Assembly: GCF_017355205.1 (NCBI RefSeq)
Contig: NZ_JADIJK010000011.1
Coordinates: 1 to 64,000 of the forward strand
DNA length: 64,000 nt
Direction of reading: 5' to 3'
Origin: Bacillus sp. SD088
GTDB lineage: Bacteria > Bacillota > Bacilli > Bacillales > Bacillaceae_C
The position numbers and the translations under genes were made by a program. Numbering within the stretch: the first letter of the stretch is position 1; each line of letters opens with the position of its first letter. This document shows positions 42,509 to 50,727 of the stretch, piece by piece. The notes beneath the pieces were generated by a model. The model had not been told where the DNA came from and searched no databases. It saw nothing but the letters and a program-made list of their open reading frames with translations.

Positions 42509-43837
42509 TTATTTTGACAGATGATTGGTTTCTGCTTTTTTTATCGGGATAAGTAGGTTGAGCAAGACGGTGGCCAATGCCCCAACAGTTGTCGCTGAGG
42601 ATAAAATATAGTTAGCCCAATCAGGAGCTGAGTTTAAGGCTTCTGGTGGTAAAATCGTGACAGCGATCGTGAGGAGAATTGGGAGTCCAATAATCATCAT
42701 ATTGCGATCATCGATCATAATAGGTTGAATCACTTTCATACCATTGGTGACAATGGCTACACAAACAATCCCAAAAATGCCATTAATAACAGGCTCAGGT
42801 ATGCAGGTAATAGCCGTTGAGAGTTTAGGAATCAATCCGAGACAAACGAGAATTGCACCACTCATGATAATGACCATTCGACTGGCAACGCCTGTAATCG
42901 CAAGTAGTCCAGCATTAGAAGAATATCCGGTCATCGGAGTGCTACCAAATAAAGAACCTACTAAGCAGCCAATCCCTTCGCCAACCGAAGCTCGATTTAA
43001 ACGGCGATCATCAAGTTCTTCATTCGTAATAGAGGATACGACAAACCATGTCCCTGTAGTTTCTAATAATATTATGAAATAAACAAAAACCATCGTAATA
43101 ATTGCGTTTAGATTAAACACCGGTTTTCCAAACGGAAAAAGAGACGGTAAGGAAAACCAGCTTGCTTCTTTCACTGGTGAAAAATCAACAGTACCAAAAA
43201 AACTTGCTGCAATGGTGCCGGCGACAATGGCAATAATGACGGATACTAAACGAAAGAAAGTTCCAATTCCTCTCATTTTACGCCCCAGTAGCATGCAAAT
43301 GATTAGAACGGTTGCGGAAATAGCAGCAATCAAAATATTCTCTCCGATATTTCCTTCAGCTTGATAAATATTGTTTAACCCTGTCGGCATTAGTGAGATA
43401 CCGACAATAATGATCACTGTTCCACCAACTAGCGGAGGGATGATTTTACGTACAGCTTTGGCGAACCATTTTAAAGGATAGCCAATCAGGGTAATAATGA
43501 TTGCACCGGGAATAAGACTACCGGCAATCGCTCCTAAGCCAAGTTTTCCACCGATCGCGGCAATCGCACCGATCGGAACATAAGAAGGTCCTTGGACAAC
43601 CGGCAGCTTAATGCCTGCTCCAGTCTGAACAAGGGTAGCCAAACCTGTTGCAAGAAAACACATTTGTACAAAGAAAGAAGTGTTTTCTGTACTTAACGAA
43701 AGAAGGCCAGCAATAATAATAGGAGCGATGTATAAGTCCATTGCTAATACATGTTGAAGACCAAGAATAAATGCTTTGTGATAACTAATTTTGTCATGAA
43801 CACCTAAAACAATATTATTTTCTGTTTGATTTTTCAA
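42509..43837 (-). CDS. NCS2-family nucleobase/xanthine permease
   Basis: A 442-residue membrane transporter with about 14 helices of the nucleobase:cation symporter-2 family. LGLQHVLAMDLYIAPIIIAG near residues 25-44, LPVVQGPSYVPIGAIAAIGG near 79-98 and the SSNAGLLAITG segment near 309 are typical of uracil/xanthine/uric-acid carriers. The exact base is not fixed by sequence alone. It is transcribed away from a Rieske oxygenase gene with a GTCAA/TTGAC palindrome between, suggesting shared control. Confidence 0.88.
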   Translation of the reverse strand: MKNQTENNIVLGVHDKISYHKAFILGLQHVLAMDLYIAPIIIAGLLSLSTENTSFFVQMCFLATGLATLVQTGAGIKLPVVQGPSYVPIGAIAAIGGKLGLGAIAGSLIPGAIIITLIGYPLKWFAKAVRKIIPPLVGGTVIIIVGISLMPTGLNNIYQAEGNIGENILIAAISATVLIICMLLGRKMRGIGTFFRLVSVIIAIVAGTIAASFFGTVDFSPVKEASWFSLPSLFPFGKPVFNLNAIITMVFVYFIILLETTGTWFVVSSITNEELDDRRLNRASVGEGIGCLVGSLFGSTPMTGYSSNAGLLAITGVASRMVIIMSGAILVCLGLIPKLSTAITCIPEPVINGIFGIVCVAIVTNGMKVIQPIMIDDRNMMIIGLPILLTIAVTILPPEALNSAPDWANYILSSATTVGALATVLLNLLIPIKKAETNHLSK

Positions 43838-43948
43838 CCGATATCACCCTTCTTAGCTAAAAATAAACTTTATTCTTGGATTATATATAATATAGTTAGT
43901 TTTGTATATGATAAACGAATGATTTTTAAAATAAAAATAAAAATGTTC

Positions 43949-43963
43949 GTCAATTTGGTTGAC
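43949..43963. promoter_or_regulatory. Palindrome between permease and Rieske oxygenase
   Basis: GTCAA (43949-43953) and TTGAC (43959-43963) form an inverted repeat with a five-base gap in the divergent intergenic region; a possible regulator site. Confidence 0.35.
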
Positions 43964-44019
43964 CGTTTCTTAGGAAATGATTAAGATATAAGGAGGATAA
44001 CATTGGTGGAGGGTTAAAA

Positions 44020-44994
44020 ATGTTGGAAGATAAAATTTTACAAGAGGACTGGCTTGTTGCTTGTCGATCAGAGGATGTCAAAGAAAAGCCGATTCAAGTC
44101 GTTTTAATGGGAGAGCGGTTAGCGATTTTTCGAAATAGCAAAGGAATCCATGCTTTTAAAGATCTTTGCATTCATCGAGGCGCGGCTTTGTCTTTAGGTG
44201 AAGTGAAAAACGATTGTTTAGTATGTCCATACCATGCGTGGGAGTATGATGAGACAGGTGCTTGTGTCAAAATACCGCAGCTTCCTGAGGGCAGACCAAT
44301 TCCTCGTAAAGCAAAAGCCGTTTCATATGCGTGTCAAGAAAAATATGGGCTGATTTGGGTGAATATTGCTGGGAATGAACCAGAGCTTTTTCACTATCAA
44401 CCAATGGAAGGAACAGAATTCCATAACGTGATTTGGGGACCGCAAGAGGTAGTTGCCAAACCACCGCGTATCATTGAAAACTTTCTAGATGTCGGACATT
44501 TAGCTGTTGTGCATCAGGGCTATTTAGGATCGGAAGAACATCGAGAGGTTCCGGATTATAAGGTACACCAAGAAGGCGATCGAATTTATTCTGATGAAAT
44601 TGCGATTTATCAGCCTGATCCAGATGGTTCGGGAAAGCCTAAATATGTGTATTATACTTATGAAATTCATCGTCCCTTTACTGTAAGCTTTACGAAAAGA
44701 GATCAAGAGAATGATACATTAATGACGATTTTATTAACGGTTCGCCCGATTGACGAAGAGAACTCGATGGCCTATGGAATTTTATCTTTTAATTATGATA
44801 CAGGTTTAACTGATGAGGAATTAATTGCGTTTCAGGATGAAATTTTTTCACAGGATAAGCCAATTGTGCAAAATCAAAAGCCAGAAGAACTACCTCTTGA
44901 CCTTCAGATTGAATTATCCTTGATTTGTGATCGCGTAAGTATTGCGTATCGGAGATATTTGAAGGAGCTTGGGGTCGAGCTTGGGACTGCATAA
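44020..44994 (+). CDS. Rieske non-heme iron oxygenase (terminal oxygenase)
   Basis: A 324-residue protein. The N-terminal Rieske domain has CIHRGAA and CPYHAWEYD, giving Cys50, His52, Cys69 and His72 for the [2Fe-2S] cluster. The C-terminal catalytic domain contains ENFLDVGHLAVVHQGYLG, with the Asp-x-x-His...His pattern for mononuclear iron. Length and layout are those of single-component-alpha oxygenases that hydroxylate or demethylate ring compounds. A reductase is not encoded nearby. Being divergent from a nucleobase-type permease suggests a heterocyclic substrate. GTGGAGGG precedes the ATG. Confidence 0.88.
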   Translation: MLEDKILQEDWLVACRSEDVKEKPIQVVLMGERLAIFRNSKGIHAFKDLCIHRGAALSLGEVKNDCLVCPYHAWEYDETGACVKIPQLPEGRPIPRKAKAVSYACQEKYGLIWVNIAGNEPELFHYQPMEGTEFHNVIWGPQEVVAKPPRIIENFLDVGHLAVVHQGYLGSEEHREVPDYKVHQEGDRIYSDEIAIYQPDPDGSGKPKYVYYTYEIHRPFTVSFTKRDQENDTLMTILLTVRPIDEENSMAYGILSFNYDTGLTDEELIAFQDEIFSQDKPIVQNQKPEELPLDLQIELSLICDRVSIAYRRYLKELGVELGTA

Positions 44995-44999
44995 TATGT

Positions 45000-45042
45000 A
45001 AATAGCTTGCGATCGGCCATTTAAACCGAAAGTAAGCTATTT
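45000..45042 (+). terminator. Terminator after the Rieske oxygenase
   Basis: AAATAGCTT (45000-45008) pairs with AAGCTATTT (45034-45042), followed by a T run. Confidence 0.65.
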
Positions 45043-45249
45043 TTGTTGTCAATTTGGTATATACGAGAAGCAAGCCTTCGATTTTTATTTAAAAAATGAA
45101 TGTAGACTGATTTCGTGCTACTAATCTTTTGGAATTATCGGTAATTAGCTATCGTTATTTGAATGTGGGAATGTTATCATAATAAGATGATAGCGCTCTA
45201 ATTTGGAAAGTGGATTATTTAAAAATAATAGTAAAGGTAGAGTGATAGA

Positions 45250-46080
45250 ATGAATGTAAAGGAATATAAGGATATTCCGTATGGACCTTATGAGAGAAAT
45301 AAGTTAGATGCCTATATCCTTGATGAAGGCAAGCCTACGCCAGTTTTAATTTTTTTTCATGGAGGCGGCTATGTAAGTGGAGATAAAAGCAGTTTTCAGG
45401 CAAATAGTTTAATGGAAGAATGTTTGCAAGCTGGTATTTCTGTGGTGACTTGCAATTATCGGTTTATTACAACCGACCCGTTCCCAGCTCCTATGCAGGA
45501 TGGGACAAGGGCGATTCAGTTTGTTAGAAGTCAGGCTGAAGAATGGGAAATTGATGCTGAGCGTATTGCTACATCTGGTTCATCTGCAGGTGGGCATATT
45601 GCGCTTTGGAATGCTCTTCGGGGAAACTTAGCAAACACGGCGAGTTCTGATCCAATCGAACGAGTACCATCAAATGTGTCTGCCTTCATTGGTTTTGGCA
45701 CACAAGTCTCAAAAGATCAGCGTTTTTACGAAGATATTTACGACGGCCCTCACATCCAGTCGAATATCGCTTTATTTTATGGGATCTCTTCGACGGAAGA
45801 ACTGTATCATCCTGATACTTTGCAGCTTGCGGAAAAAGCCTCCGCTATTAACTATATGTCAGCATCAGCGCCACCTCTCTTTATGACGTATGATTATCCG
45901 TTTGACCAACCATACATCTCTACAGATGCGCCTGTTGGCGAGATGGTTCACCATCCGGTACATGGATACATATTAAAGAAAAAATATGATGAATATCAAA
46001 TTCCCTTTGTATTCCGTCATACAAGTGACCCTGTACGCCCAGGAGAAATGGTCCGATTTCTATGGGAGTGCTTTTCATAA
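45250..46080 (+). CDS. Alpha/beta-hydrolase esterase
   Basis: A 276-residue enzyme of the hormone-sensitive-lipase/carboxylesterase type. It has the oxyanion motif FFHGGGYVSGD near residues 35-45 and the nucleophile elbow GSSAGGHIAL near 119-128 with catalytic Ser. The Asp/His pair should lie in the last third, where HPVHGYILKKK and RHTSDPVRPGE occur. There is no signal peptide, so it is cytosolic. The substrate is unknown. A strong terminator follows directly after the stop. Confidence 0.82.
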   Translation: MNVKEYKDIPYGPYERNKLDAYILDEGKPTPVLIFFHGGGYVSGDKSSFQANSLMEECLQAGISVVTCNYRFITTDPFPAPMQDGTRAIQFVRSQAEEWEIDAERIATSGSSAGGHIALWNALRGNLANTASSDPIERVPSNVSAFIGFGTQVSKDQRFYEDIYDGPHIQSNIALFYGISSTEELYHPDTLQLAEKASAINYMSASAPPLFMTYDYPFDQPYISTDAPVGEMVHHPVHGYILKKKYDEYQIPFVFRHTSDPVRPGEMVRFLWECFS

Positions 46081-46100
46081 GCCGGAGTAATAAGATAGAA

Positions 46101-46125
46101 GAACGCCCGGCATTGTCGGGCGTTC
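46101..46125 (+). terminator. Terminator after the esterase
   Basis: GAACGCCCG (46101-46109) pairs perfectly with CGGGCGTTC (46117-46125). The following sequence is a tandem repeat rather than a T run. Confidence 0.7.
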
Positions 46126-46129
46126 TTCC

Positions 46130-46250
46130 ATCCGCCCGAAAACAGGTTCCATCCGCCCGAAAACAGGTTCCATCCGCCCGAAAACAGGTTCCATCCGCCC
46201 GAAAACAGGTTCCATCCGCCCGAAAACAGGTTCCATCCGCCCGAAAACAG
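46130..46250. repeat. 21-bp tandem array, six units
   Basis: The unit ATCCGCCCGAAAACAGGTTC-C begins at 46130, 46151, 46172, 46193, 46214 and 46235. The first five units are identical; the sixth diverges after ACAGG. Being a multiple of three it keeps long frames open on both strands (repeating FSGGWN and SARKQVP), but there are no start signals, so it is not coding. No spacers vary, so it is not a CRISPR. Confidence 0.9.
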
Positions 46251-46348
46251 GAAGTATCCGGTTTTAAGTTTCAGAGGTTTTGTGACGAATGTTGCAATTT
46301 TCTCGTTTATTTTGTATAATAATAGGGTCAACTTTTTGAAGGAGTAAT

Positions 46349-46422
46349 GCGGGTGTAGTTTAGTGGTAAAACTACAGCCTTCCAAGCTGTTGTCGTGGGT
46401 TCGATTCCCATCACCCGCTCCA
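46349..46422 (+). tRNA. trnG: tRNA-Gly (anticodon UCC)
   Basis: GCGGGTG (46349-46355) pairs with CACCCGC (46412-46418) as the acceptor stem. The discriminator T and an encoded CCA (46420-46422) follow. The D-loop has AGTTTAGTGGTAAAAC, the anticodon arm is ACAGC-CTTCCAA-GCTGT with anticodon TCC, and the T arm is GTGGG-TTCGATT-CCCAT. It is complete at 74 bases. Confidence 0.97.
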
Positions 46423-46536
46423 TACATACCAACGCAGGGTTTTGTTTTATATAAAAAACAAGGCTTTGCGTTTTTTTGTTAAGGAAACTATAAAATTCTT
46501 GGCTTGTGGATAGCTTGCTTACGTTGTGATTTGACA

Positions 46537-46655
46537 TCCAGCTCCAGCGCCTAGTCCCTCGAGGTCAAATAACCCTGAGCTATGAAGGGAAAAAAGCACC
46601 CTTCATAGCTCAGGAACATTTGCTTGTCGGGGCTGATCAAGGCGCTTGCGCTTTT
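46537..46655. repeat. TCCAGCTCC...GCGCTTTT dispersed repeat, copy 1
   Basis: It starts TCCAGCTCCAGCGCCTAG and ends AAGGCGCTTGCGCTTTT, with a central hairpin CCTGAGCTATGAAGGG / CCCTTCATAGCTCAGG and outer AGCGCC/GGCGCT arms. A second copy with a different central hairpin is at 52360. This is a common hairpin repeat type in Bacillus. Confidence 0.65.
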
Positions 46656-46767
46656 GTTTATATGCTTAGCGTATTTTCAGTATTTGATCATCAGGTTCAT
46701 CTGTAATGGTGGATGTGAAGTGGGTCACTTGTAAAACCTTCTATTGTAATATCCATTCATTCACTTT

Positions 46768-46795
46768 TTGCCTGTAATAACTTATAGTGTAAAAT
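46768..46795 (+). promoter_or_regulatory. Promoter of queG
   Basis: TTGCCT (46768-46773) and TAAAAT (46790-46795) with a 16-base spacer, 38 bases before the start codon. Confidence 0.5.
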
Positions 46796-46832
46796 AGTAG
46801 CAAATCATTCTAATTAGGAAGGGGACGAGTCT

Positions 46833-47978
46833 GTGGATTACGCTCAATTAAAACAAGATATTATCCAGTTCAGTCAAGAGATTGGGATTGATAAAATTGG
46901 CTTTGCTGGCTCTGATCCTTTTATTGAAATGAAAAATCGATTATTAAGACAACAGGAGCTTGAGTACCAATCAGGCTTTGAGCATAAAAATATTGAGGAA
47001 CGCACAGATCCTTCCTTAATATTTGATCAACCCCGCTCGATTATTGCGATTGCCCTTGCTTATCCTTCACGAATGGAGGACCCACCTCGTGGAAAAAAAG
47101 GGGAAAGAAGGGGATTGTTTTGTCGTGCCTCTTGGGGAGTTGATTACCATCAGCTTGTTAAGGAAAAATTAAGTCAACTAGCTGTATATATAAAAGAACA
47201 TGTACCCGAAACGGCTATTAAAACGATGGTAGATACAGGGGAACTTGTGGATCGAGCGGTTGCAGAGCGTGCCGGAATCGGATGGAGTGGAAAAAACTGT
47301 TCGATTATCACACCAGAATTTGGTTCATATGTTTATTTGGGAGAGATGATTACCAATCTTCCGTTTGAACCAGATGAACCGCTCCAGGACCAGTGTGGGG
47401 AATGCACGATGTGTTTAGATGCTTGTCCAACAGGAGCGTTGGTTCAACCAGGTCAATTAAACGCCAAACGCTGCATTGCATTTCTAACACAGACAAAGGA
47501 TTTTTTACCAGATGAATTCAGAACCAAGATCGGAAATCGTTTATATGGATGTGATACATGTCAATCTGTCTGCCCGAAAAATAAGGGGATGGATTTTCAT
47601 CATCATCAAGCGATGGAGCCGGAACCGGAAATGGTAAAGCCTTTATTAGATCCTTTGTTAGAGTTATCAAATCGCCAATTCAAAGAAATTTTTGGCGAGA
47701 TGTCTGGTTCTTGGCGTGGGAAAAAGCCAATCCAGAGAAATGCGATTATTGCATTGGCCCATTTTAAGGAAAAAGAATCTGTAGGTAAATTGACGAAGAT
47801 TATGGAAAAAGACGTCCGTCCTGTTTTACGCGGTACTGCTGCTTGGGCGCTAGGAAAAATTGGTGGTGCAGAAGCGAAAGAGGCATTGCTCCAGGCGCAA
47901 CAGAAAGAACAAGATATTTCCGTTTTAAATGAAATTGAAAAAGGACTAGAATTTTTCCAAAAAAAGAACGAGGTATAG
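46833..47978 (+). CDS. queG: Epoxyqueuosine reductase
   Basis: A 381-residue cobalamin- and iron-sulphur-dependent enzyme that makes the last step of queuosine synthesis on tRNA. The DUF1730 domain comes first (WGVDYHQLVKEKLSQLAVYI and GKNCSIITPEFGSYVYLGEM). Two [4Fe-4S] motifs follow: CGECTMCLDACPTGA near 188-202 and CDTCQSVCPKNKG near 240-252. C-terminal HEAT-like repeats come last (RGTAAWALGKIGG). It equals B. subtilis YhbA and lies, as there, before yhbB and trmL. The start is GTG at 46833. A terminator-like hairpin (AAAGAACGA/TCGTTCTTT, 47963-47990) overlaps its stop. Confidence 0.95.
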   Translation: MDYAQLKQDIIQFSQEIGIDKIGFAGSDPFIEMKNRLLRQQELEYQSGFEHKNIEERTDPSLIFDQPRSIIAIALAYPSRMEDPPRGKKGERRGLFCRASWGVDYHQLVKEKLSQLAVYIKEHVPETAIKTMVDTGELVDRAVAERAGIGWSGKNCSIITPEFGSYVYLGEMITNLPFEPDEPLQDQCGECTMCLDACPTGALVQPGQLNAKRCIAFLTQTKDFLPDEFRTKIGNRLYGCDTCQSVCPKNKGMDFHHHQAMEPEPEMVKPLLDPLLELSNRQFKEIFGEMSGSWRGKKPIQRNAIIALAHFKEKESVGKLTKIMEKDVRPVLRGTAAWALGKIGGAEAKEALLQAQQKEQDISVLNEIEKGLEFFQKKNEV

Positions 47979-48056
47979 GCTTCGTTCTTTTTTCATACGC
48001 ATCTATAATCATGGTTGTGGGGGCTTACTGCATATAGTTTATGGAGGAGGGATGTG

Positions 48057-48917
48057 ATGAGACAACAATTAGCATTGGCACTCGAAGACCGAATCGACCA
48101 ATTGGTGCGTAGAAAAAAGCCAGAAGAGCAAAAGGTGATAAAAAAACTGGATTCTCTAACAAAACGGAAAGCAATATTAGTGAAGGTTCTGGGAAAAGGT
48201 AAGATTACCACGATGGAAAGAGCAAAGGATCAAGACCATATTACTTATCAAATTCATTTAAAATATGTAATCAAGCAATCTGATTTCATGTATATAGAAG
48301 AAGAGATTGAGCGGAGGCAGGCACGTTTTTTTAAAAATAAATTAGTCGATGATCAAGAGATAGCTATTGAATATCCTAAACAAGCGGTAAATCATCCTGA
48401 CTTTGAAGAAGGCTCAGAAAGGATTACGTTTATCTATGATCGCTTAAAAGCTGTTCAATATGCAGAGAAATGGTGGGATGATTATAATCCAGCTTATGAA
48501 AAGTTTGAGGTGGATTGTACCAATTTTATATCGCAATGTCTCCATGTTGGCGGCGCACCGATGAGAGGGCATCCTAATCGAGGGAAGGGGTGGTGGTATC
48601 AAAATAAAAATTGGAGCTATAGTTGGTCTGTTGCTAATGCCTTGAAAACTCATCTTGGCAATTCAACGATTGGACTCCGTGCACAAGAGATGAATGATCC
48701 TCGTGAATTAAAATTAGGTGATGTGATATGTTACGATTTTCAAGGGGATGGCCGTTTTGATCATAATACCGTTGTGACAGGCAAGGACGCAGCAGGTGAA
48801 CCGCTCGTGAATGCTCACACGTACAATAGTCGAATGAGATATTGGGCATACGAAGATTCAACAGCCTATACCCCAAATATTCAATATAAAATGTACACGA
48901 TTATAGATGATTCTTAA
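48057..48917 (+). CDS. yhbB: YhbB-like amidase-domain protein
   Basis: A 286-residue protein whose C-terminal half is an amidase_6-type domain: AVQYAEKWWDDYNPAYEKFE, then DCTNFISQCLHVGGAPM near 154-170 with the likely catalytic Cys, and RFDHNTVVTG with the His. The N-terminal half is helical and charged. B. subtilis yhbB sits in the same place between yhbA/queG and cspR/trmL, which supports the name. It may act on cell-wall peptides during sporulation, but the role is not known. The ATG at 48057 follows GGAGGAGGG at 48043-48051. Confidence 0.82.
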   Translation: MRQQLALALEDRIDQLVRRKKPEEQKVIKKLDSLTKRKAILVKVLGKGKITTMERAKDQDHITYQIHLKYVIKQSDFMYIEEEIERRQARFFKNKLVDDQEIAIEYPKQAVNHPDFEEGSERITFIYDRLKAVQYAEKWWDDYNPAYEKFEVDCTNFISQCLHVGGAPMRGHPNRGKGWWYQNKNWSYSWSVANALKTHLGNSTIGLRAQEMNDPRELKLGDVICYDFQGDGRFDHNTVVTGKDAAGEPLVNAHTYNSRMRYWAYEDSTAYTPNIQYKMYTIIDDS

Positions 48918-48930
48918 AGATATAGAACTT

Positions 48931-49073
48931 GTTCAAAAAGGAGGATAAAAAGGACCAAGAAGTTCGAGGCGGCCCAGCTTTGAGCAGCGGAACGTATGCA
49001 GTTAATACGTGAGTAGCGGAAAAGCAAGCCAACGAAGAAATTCACAGTGTCATTTTTACCGGACTTTTTGAAC
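48931..49073. repeat. MITE-like element 2 with GTTCAAAAAG ends (143 bp)
   Basis: GTTCAAAAAGGAGGATAAAA at 48931 and TTTTTACCGGACTTTTTGAAC ending at 49073 match the ends of the 282-bp element at 42169. The middle (AGTTCGAGGCGGCCCAGC...) is of a type found repeatedly in Bacillus intergenic DNA. It separates yhbB from trmL. Confidence 0.65.
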
Positions 49074-49127
49074 ATCTTCATATGGTGTATAATGGCACAG
49101 TAACGTTTATAGATGAGGTGAAAGAAA

Positions 49128-49601
49128 GTGCCAAACCATGTTGTTTTATATCAACCAGAAATTCCTGCAAACACAGGAAATATTGCCAGAACTTGTGCTG
49201 CAACAGATACTCATTTGCATTTGATTCGGCCGCTTGGCTTCTCAACAGAGGATAAAATGTTAAAGCGTGCCGGATTGGATTATTGGGAGTTTGTGAATAT
49301 TACTTATTACGATTCCCTTGAAGAGTTTTTCGCCAAAAATCAAGGGGGACAATTCTATTATTTGACTAAATTCGGTCAAAAAGCCCATACAACCTTTGAT
49401 TACAGTGATCCTGCGGTTCATCACTATTTTGTCTTTGGAAGGGAAACGAGTGGATTGCCGCAAGATTTAATTGAACAGAATATTGATCATTGCTTGCGGA
49501 TCCCGATGAATGATCATGTTCGTTCACTTAATTTATCGAATACAGCGGCCATTCTTGTCTATGAGGCTTTACGTCAGCAAGGAAACCCTGGATTGCATTA
49601 A
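49128..49601 (+). CDS. trmL: tRNA (cytidine/uridine-34 2'-O)-methyltransferase
   Basis: A 157-residue SPOUT methyltransferase that methylates the wobble base of tRNA-Leu. It shows the trefoil-knot motifs: YQPEIPANTGNIARTCAATD near residues 7-26, FGRETSGLPQDLIEQ near 104-118 and the SAM-binding LRIPMNDHVRSLNLSNTAAI near 123-142. It is CspR in B. subtilis and keeps the same neighbourhood. GTG start with GAGGTGA upstream. A perfect 19-base terminator hairpin follows. Confidence 0.95.
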   Translation: MPNHVVLYQPEIPANTGNIARTCAATDTHLHLIRPLGFSTEDKMLKRAGLDYWEFVNITYYDSLEEFFAKNQGGQFYYLTKFGQKAHTTFDYSDPAVHHYFVFGRETSGLPQDLIEQNIDHCLRIPMNDHVRSLNLSNTAAILVYEALRQQGNPGLH

Positions 49602-49642
49602 CAGAAAGGATCTCCTATTTTTGATAGGAGATCCTTTCTGTT
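49600..49642. terminator. Terminator between trmL and the convergent TetR gene
   Basis: AACAGAAAGGATCTCCTAT (49600-49618) pairs perfectly with ATAGGAGATCCTTTCTGTT (49624-49642), serving both strands. Confidence 0.9.
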
Positions 49643-49653
49643 GCGAATCCTGA

Positions 49654-50547
49654 TTAATGGTCATGATGTTGCAAATATTGCTGGCCTAACTGGATAATTT
49701 CTTGTATTTCATTTTTGAAGAAAGAGGAATCCGCTTTTCTTTTGATCGAATAGAGGACACTTTCGATTAAAAAGTCCCTAGGTGATTCGGTTTGTAATTC
49801 TGAATGTAGGAACTCAAACCGTTCTTTACGACCTTGTTTTACAGCCATCCCGTCCATTCTCTTAAGTAATATTTCCAGCTGGGTTAAAAATTGCTTCTTA
49901 ATATCAATCGGATCTATTCGTATATCCTGATTATAAGGATGGAGCCAGTCAGCAGGCAAGAAAGGTTTGTTTTCTTCACTTTGATTCGAAATAATTGTTT
50001 GTAACTGTTTTAAGGTGTAATAAATTATTTCTCTTAATTCATATTTCTTTGTAGAGCCTAGCATCCAAACAAGTGTCATATAACGGATTATTCCAAAAAA
50101 GATACAAGCATAATCAAGCGCATACTCCTTTGTATGATCCCCGAATAAATCTGCCATCCTTGAAGCTGTCCACTGTAATTCTACCTTATGCTGGTTTTGG
50201 ATAAATGCCTTTAAATCTTGATCTTTTGAACTATAGATAGATTCAAATAATGGAAGTAAATTTTGCTTTCGATTCATTTCCATTCGAACTAATACTTGTT
50301 GGACGAAGACATCTGGATCATTCTTTTCCTTACCGAAGGAAATTTCCTCTCGAATCACTTCAGCTTCCTCACGAACCATCTCTAGAATAGCGATTAAACA
50401 ATCGTTTTTAGAAGCAAAATGATTGTAAAAGGTTCCCTTTGCGATACTGGCTTCATTCAATATATCTTTAATCGATGTGGCAGAAAATCCCTTTTGGATA
50501 AATAGACGGTGTGCTACATCAATAATTTGTTTTTTTCTTTGGTTCAT
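49654..50547 (-). CDS. TetR/AcrR-family regulator of the adjacent MFS exporter
   Basis: A 297-residue TetR-family regulator, longer than the usual 190-220. Helix-turn-helix at about residues 9-53 (VAHRLFIQKGFSATSIKDIL, SIAKGTFYNHFASKNDCLI). The long C-terminal part adds a helical segment beyond the standard ligand domain. It is divergent from an MFS drug exporter, and TTTAGAC half-sites occur in the shared promoter region (about 50567, 50601 and 50646). It therefore probably represses both. A GAGGTGA-like site precedes the start. Confidence 0.86.
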   Translation of the reverse strand: MNQRKKQIIDVAHRLFIQKGFSATSIKDILNEASIAKGTFYNHFASKNDCLIAILEMVREEAEVIREEISFGKEKNDPDVFVQQVLVRMEMNRKQNLLPLFESIYSSKDQDLKAFIQNQHKVELQWTASRMADLFGDHTKEYALDYACIFFGIIRYMTLVWMLGSTKKYELREIIYYTLKQLQTIISNQSEENKPFLPADWLHPYNQDIRIDPIDIKKQFLTQLEILLKRMDGMAVKQGRKERFEFLHSELQTESPRDFLIESVLYSIKRKADSSFFKNEIQEIIQLGQQYLQHHDH

Positions 50548-50600
50548 AATCTCACCTTTTATACTTATAGTCTAAATCATATTTTACCCTAATGACAAGG

Positions 50601-50666
50601 TTTAGACAAACATTTAAAAAAAGGGAAAAAGTTTTTGTTGATTTTTTTAGACCGTGGGTTTAAAAT
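50601..50666 (+). promoter_or_regulatory. MFS promoter with TTTAGAC half-sites
   Basis: TTGATT (50638-50643) and TAAAAT (50661-50666) have a 17-base spacer. TTTAGAC lies inside that spacer and again near 50601, and its complement GTCTAAA near 50567, in front of the TetR gene. Confidence 0.5.
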
Positions 50667-50727
50667 GTTTAAAGTAATGAGTTCGTATTATACTAATACA
50701 GATGAAAGACTGACTGGGGGAATTTAT

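Noticed and set aside
42744-43082. 112-codon plus-strand frame opposite the NCS2 permease
   Set aside because: It is antisense to conserved transporter motifs and has no ribosome site.
46130-46250. CRISPR array
   Set aside because: Units are directly adjacent with no unique spacers, and no cas genes are near.
46017-46427. 136-codon minus-strand frame with repeated FSGGWN, and an 85-codon plus-strand frame with SARKQVP repeats
   Set aside because: Both are created by the 21-bp tandem array, whose unit is a multiple of three. They lack start signals and run into the tRNA gene or esterase.
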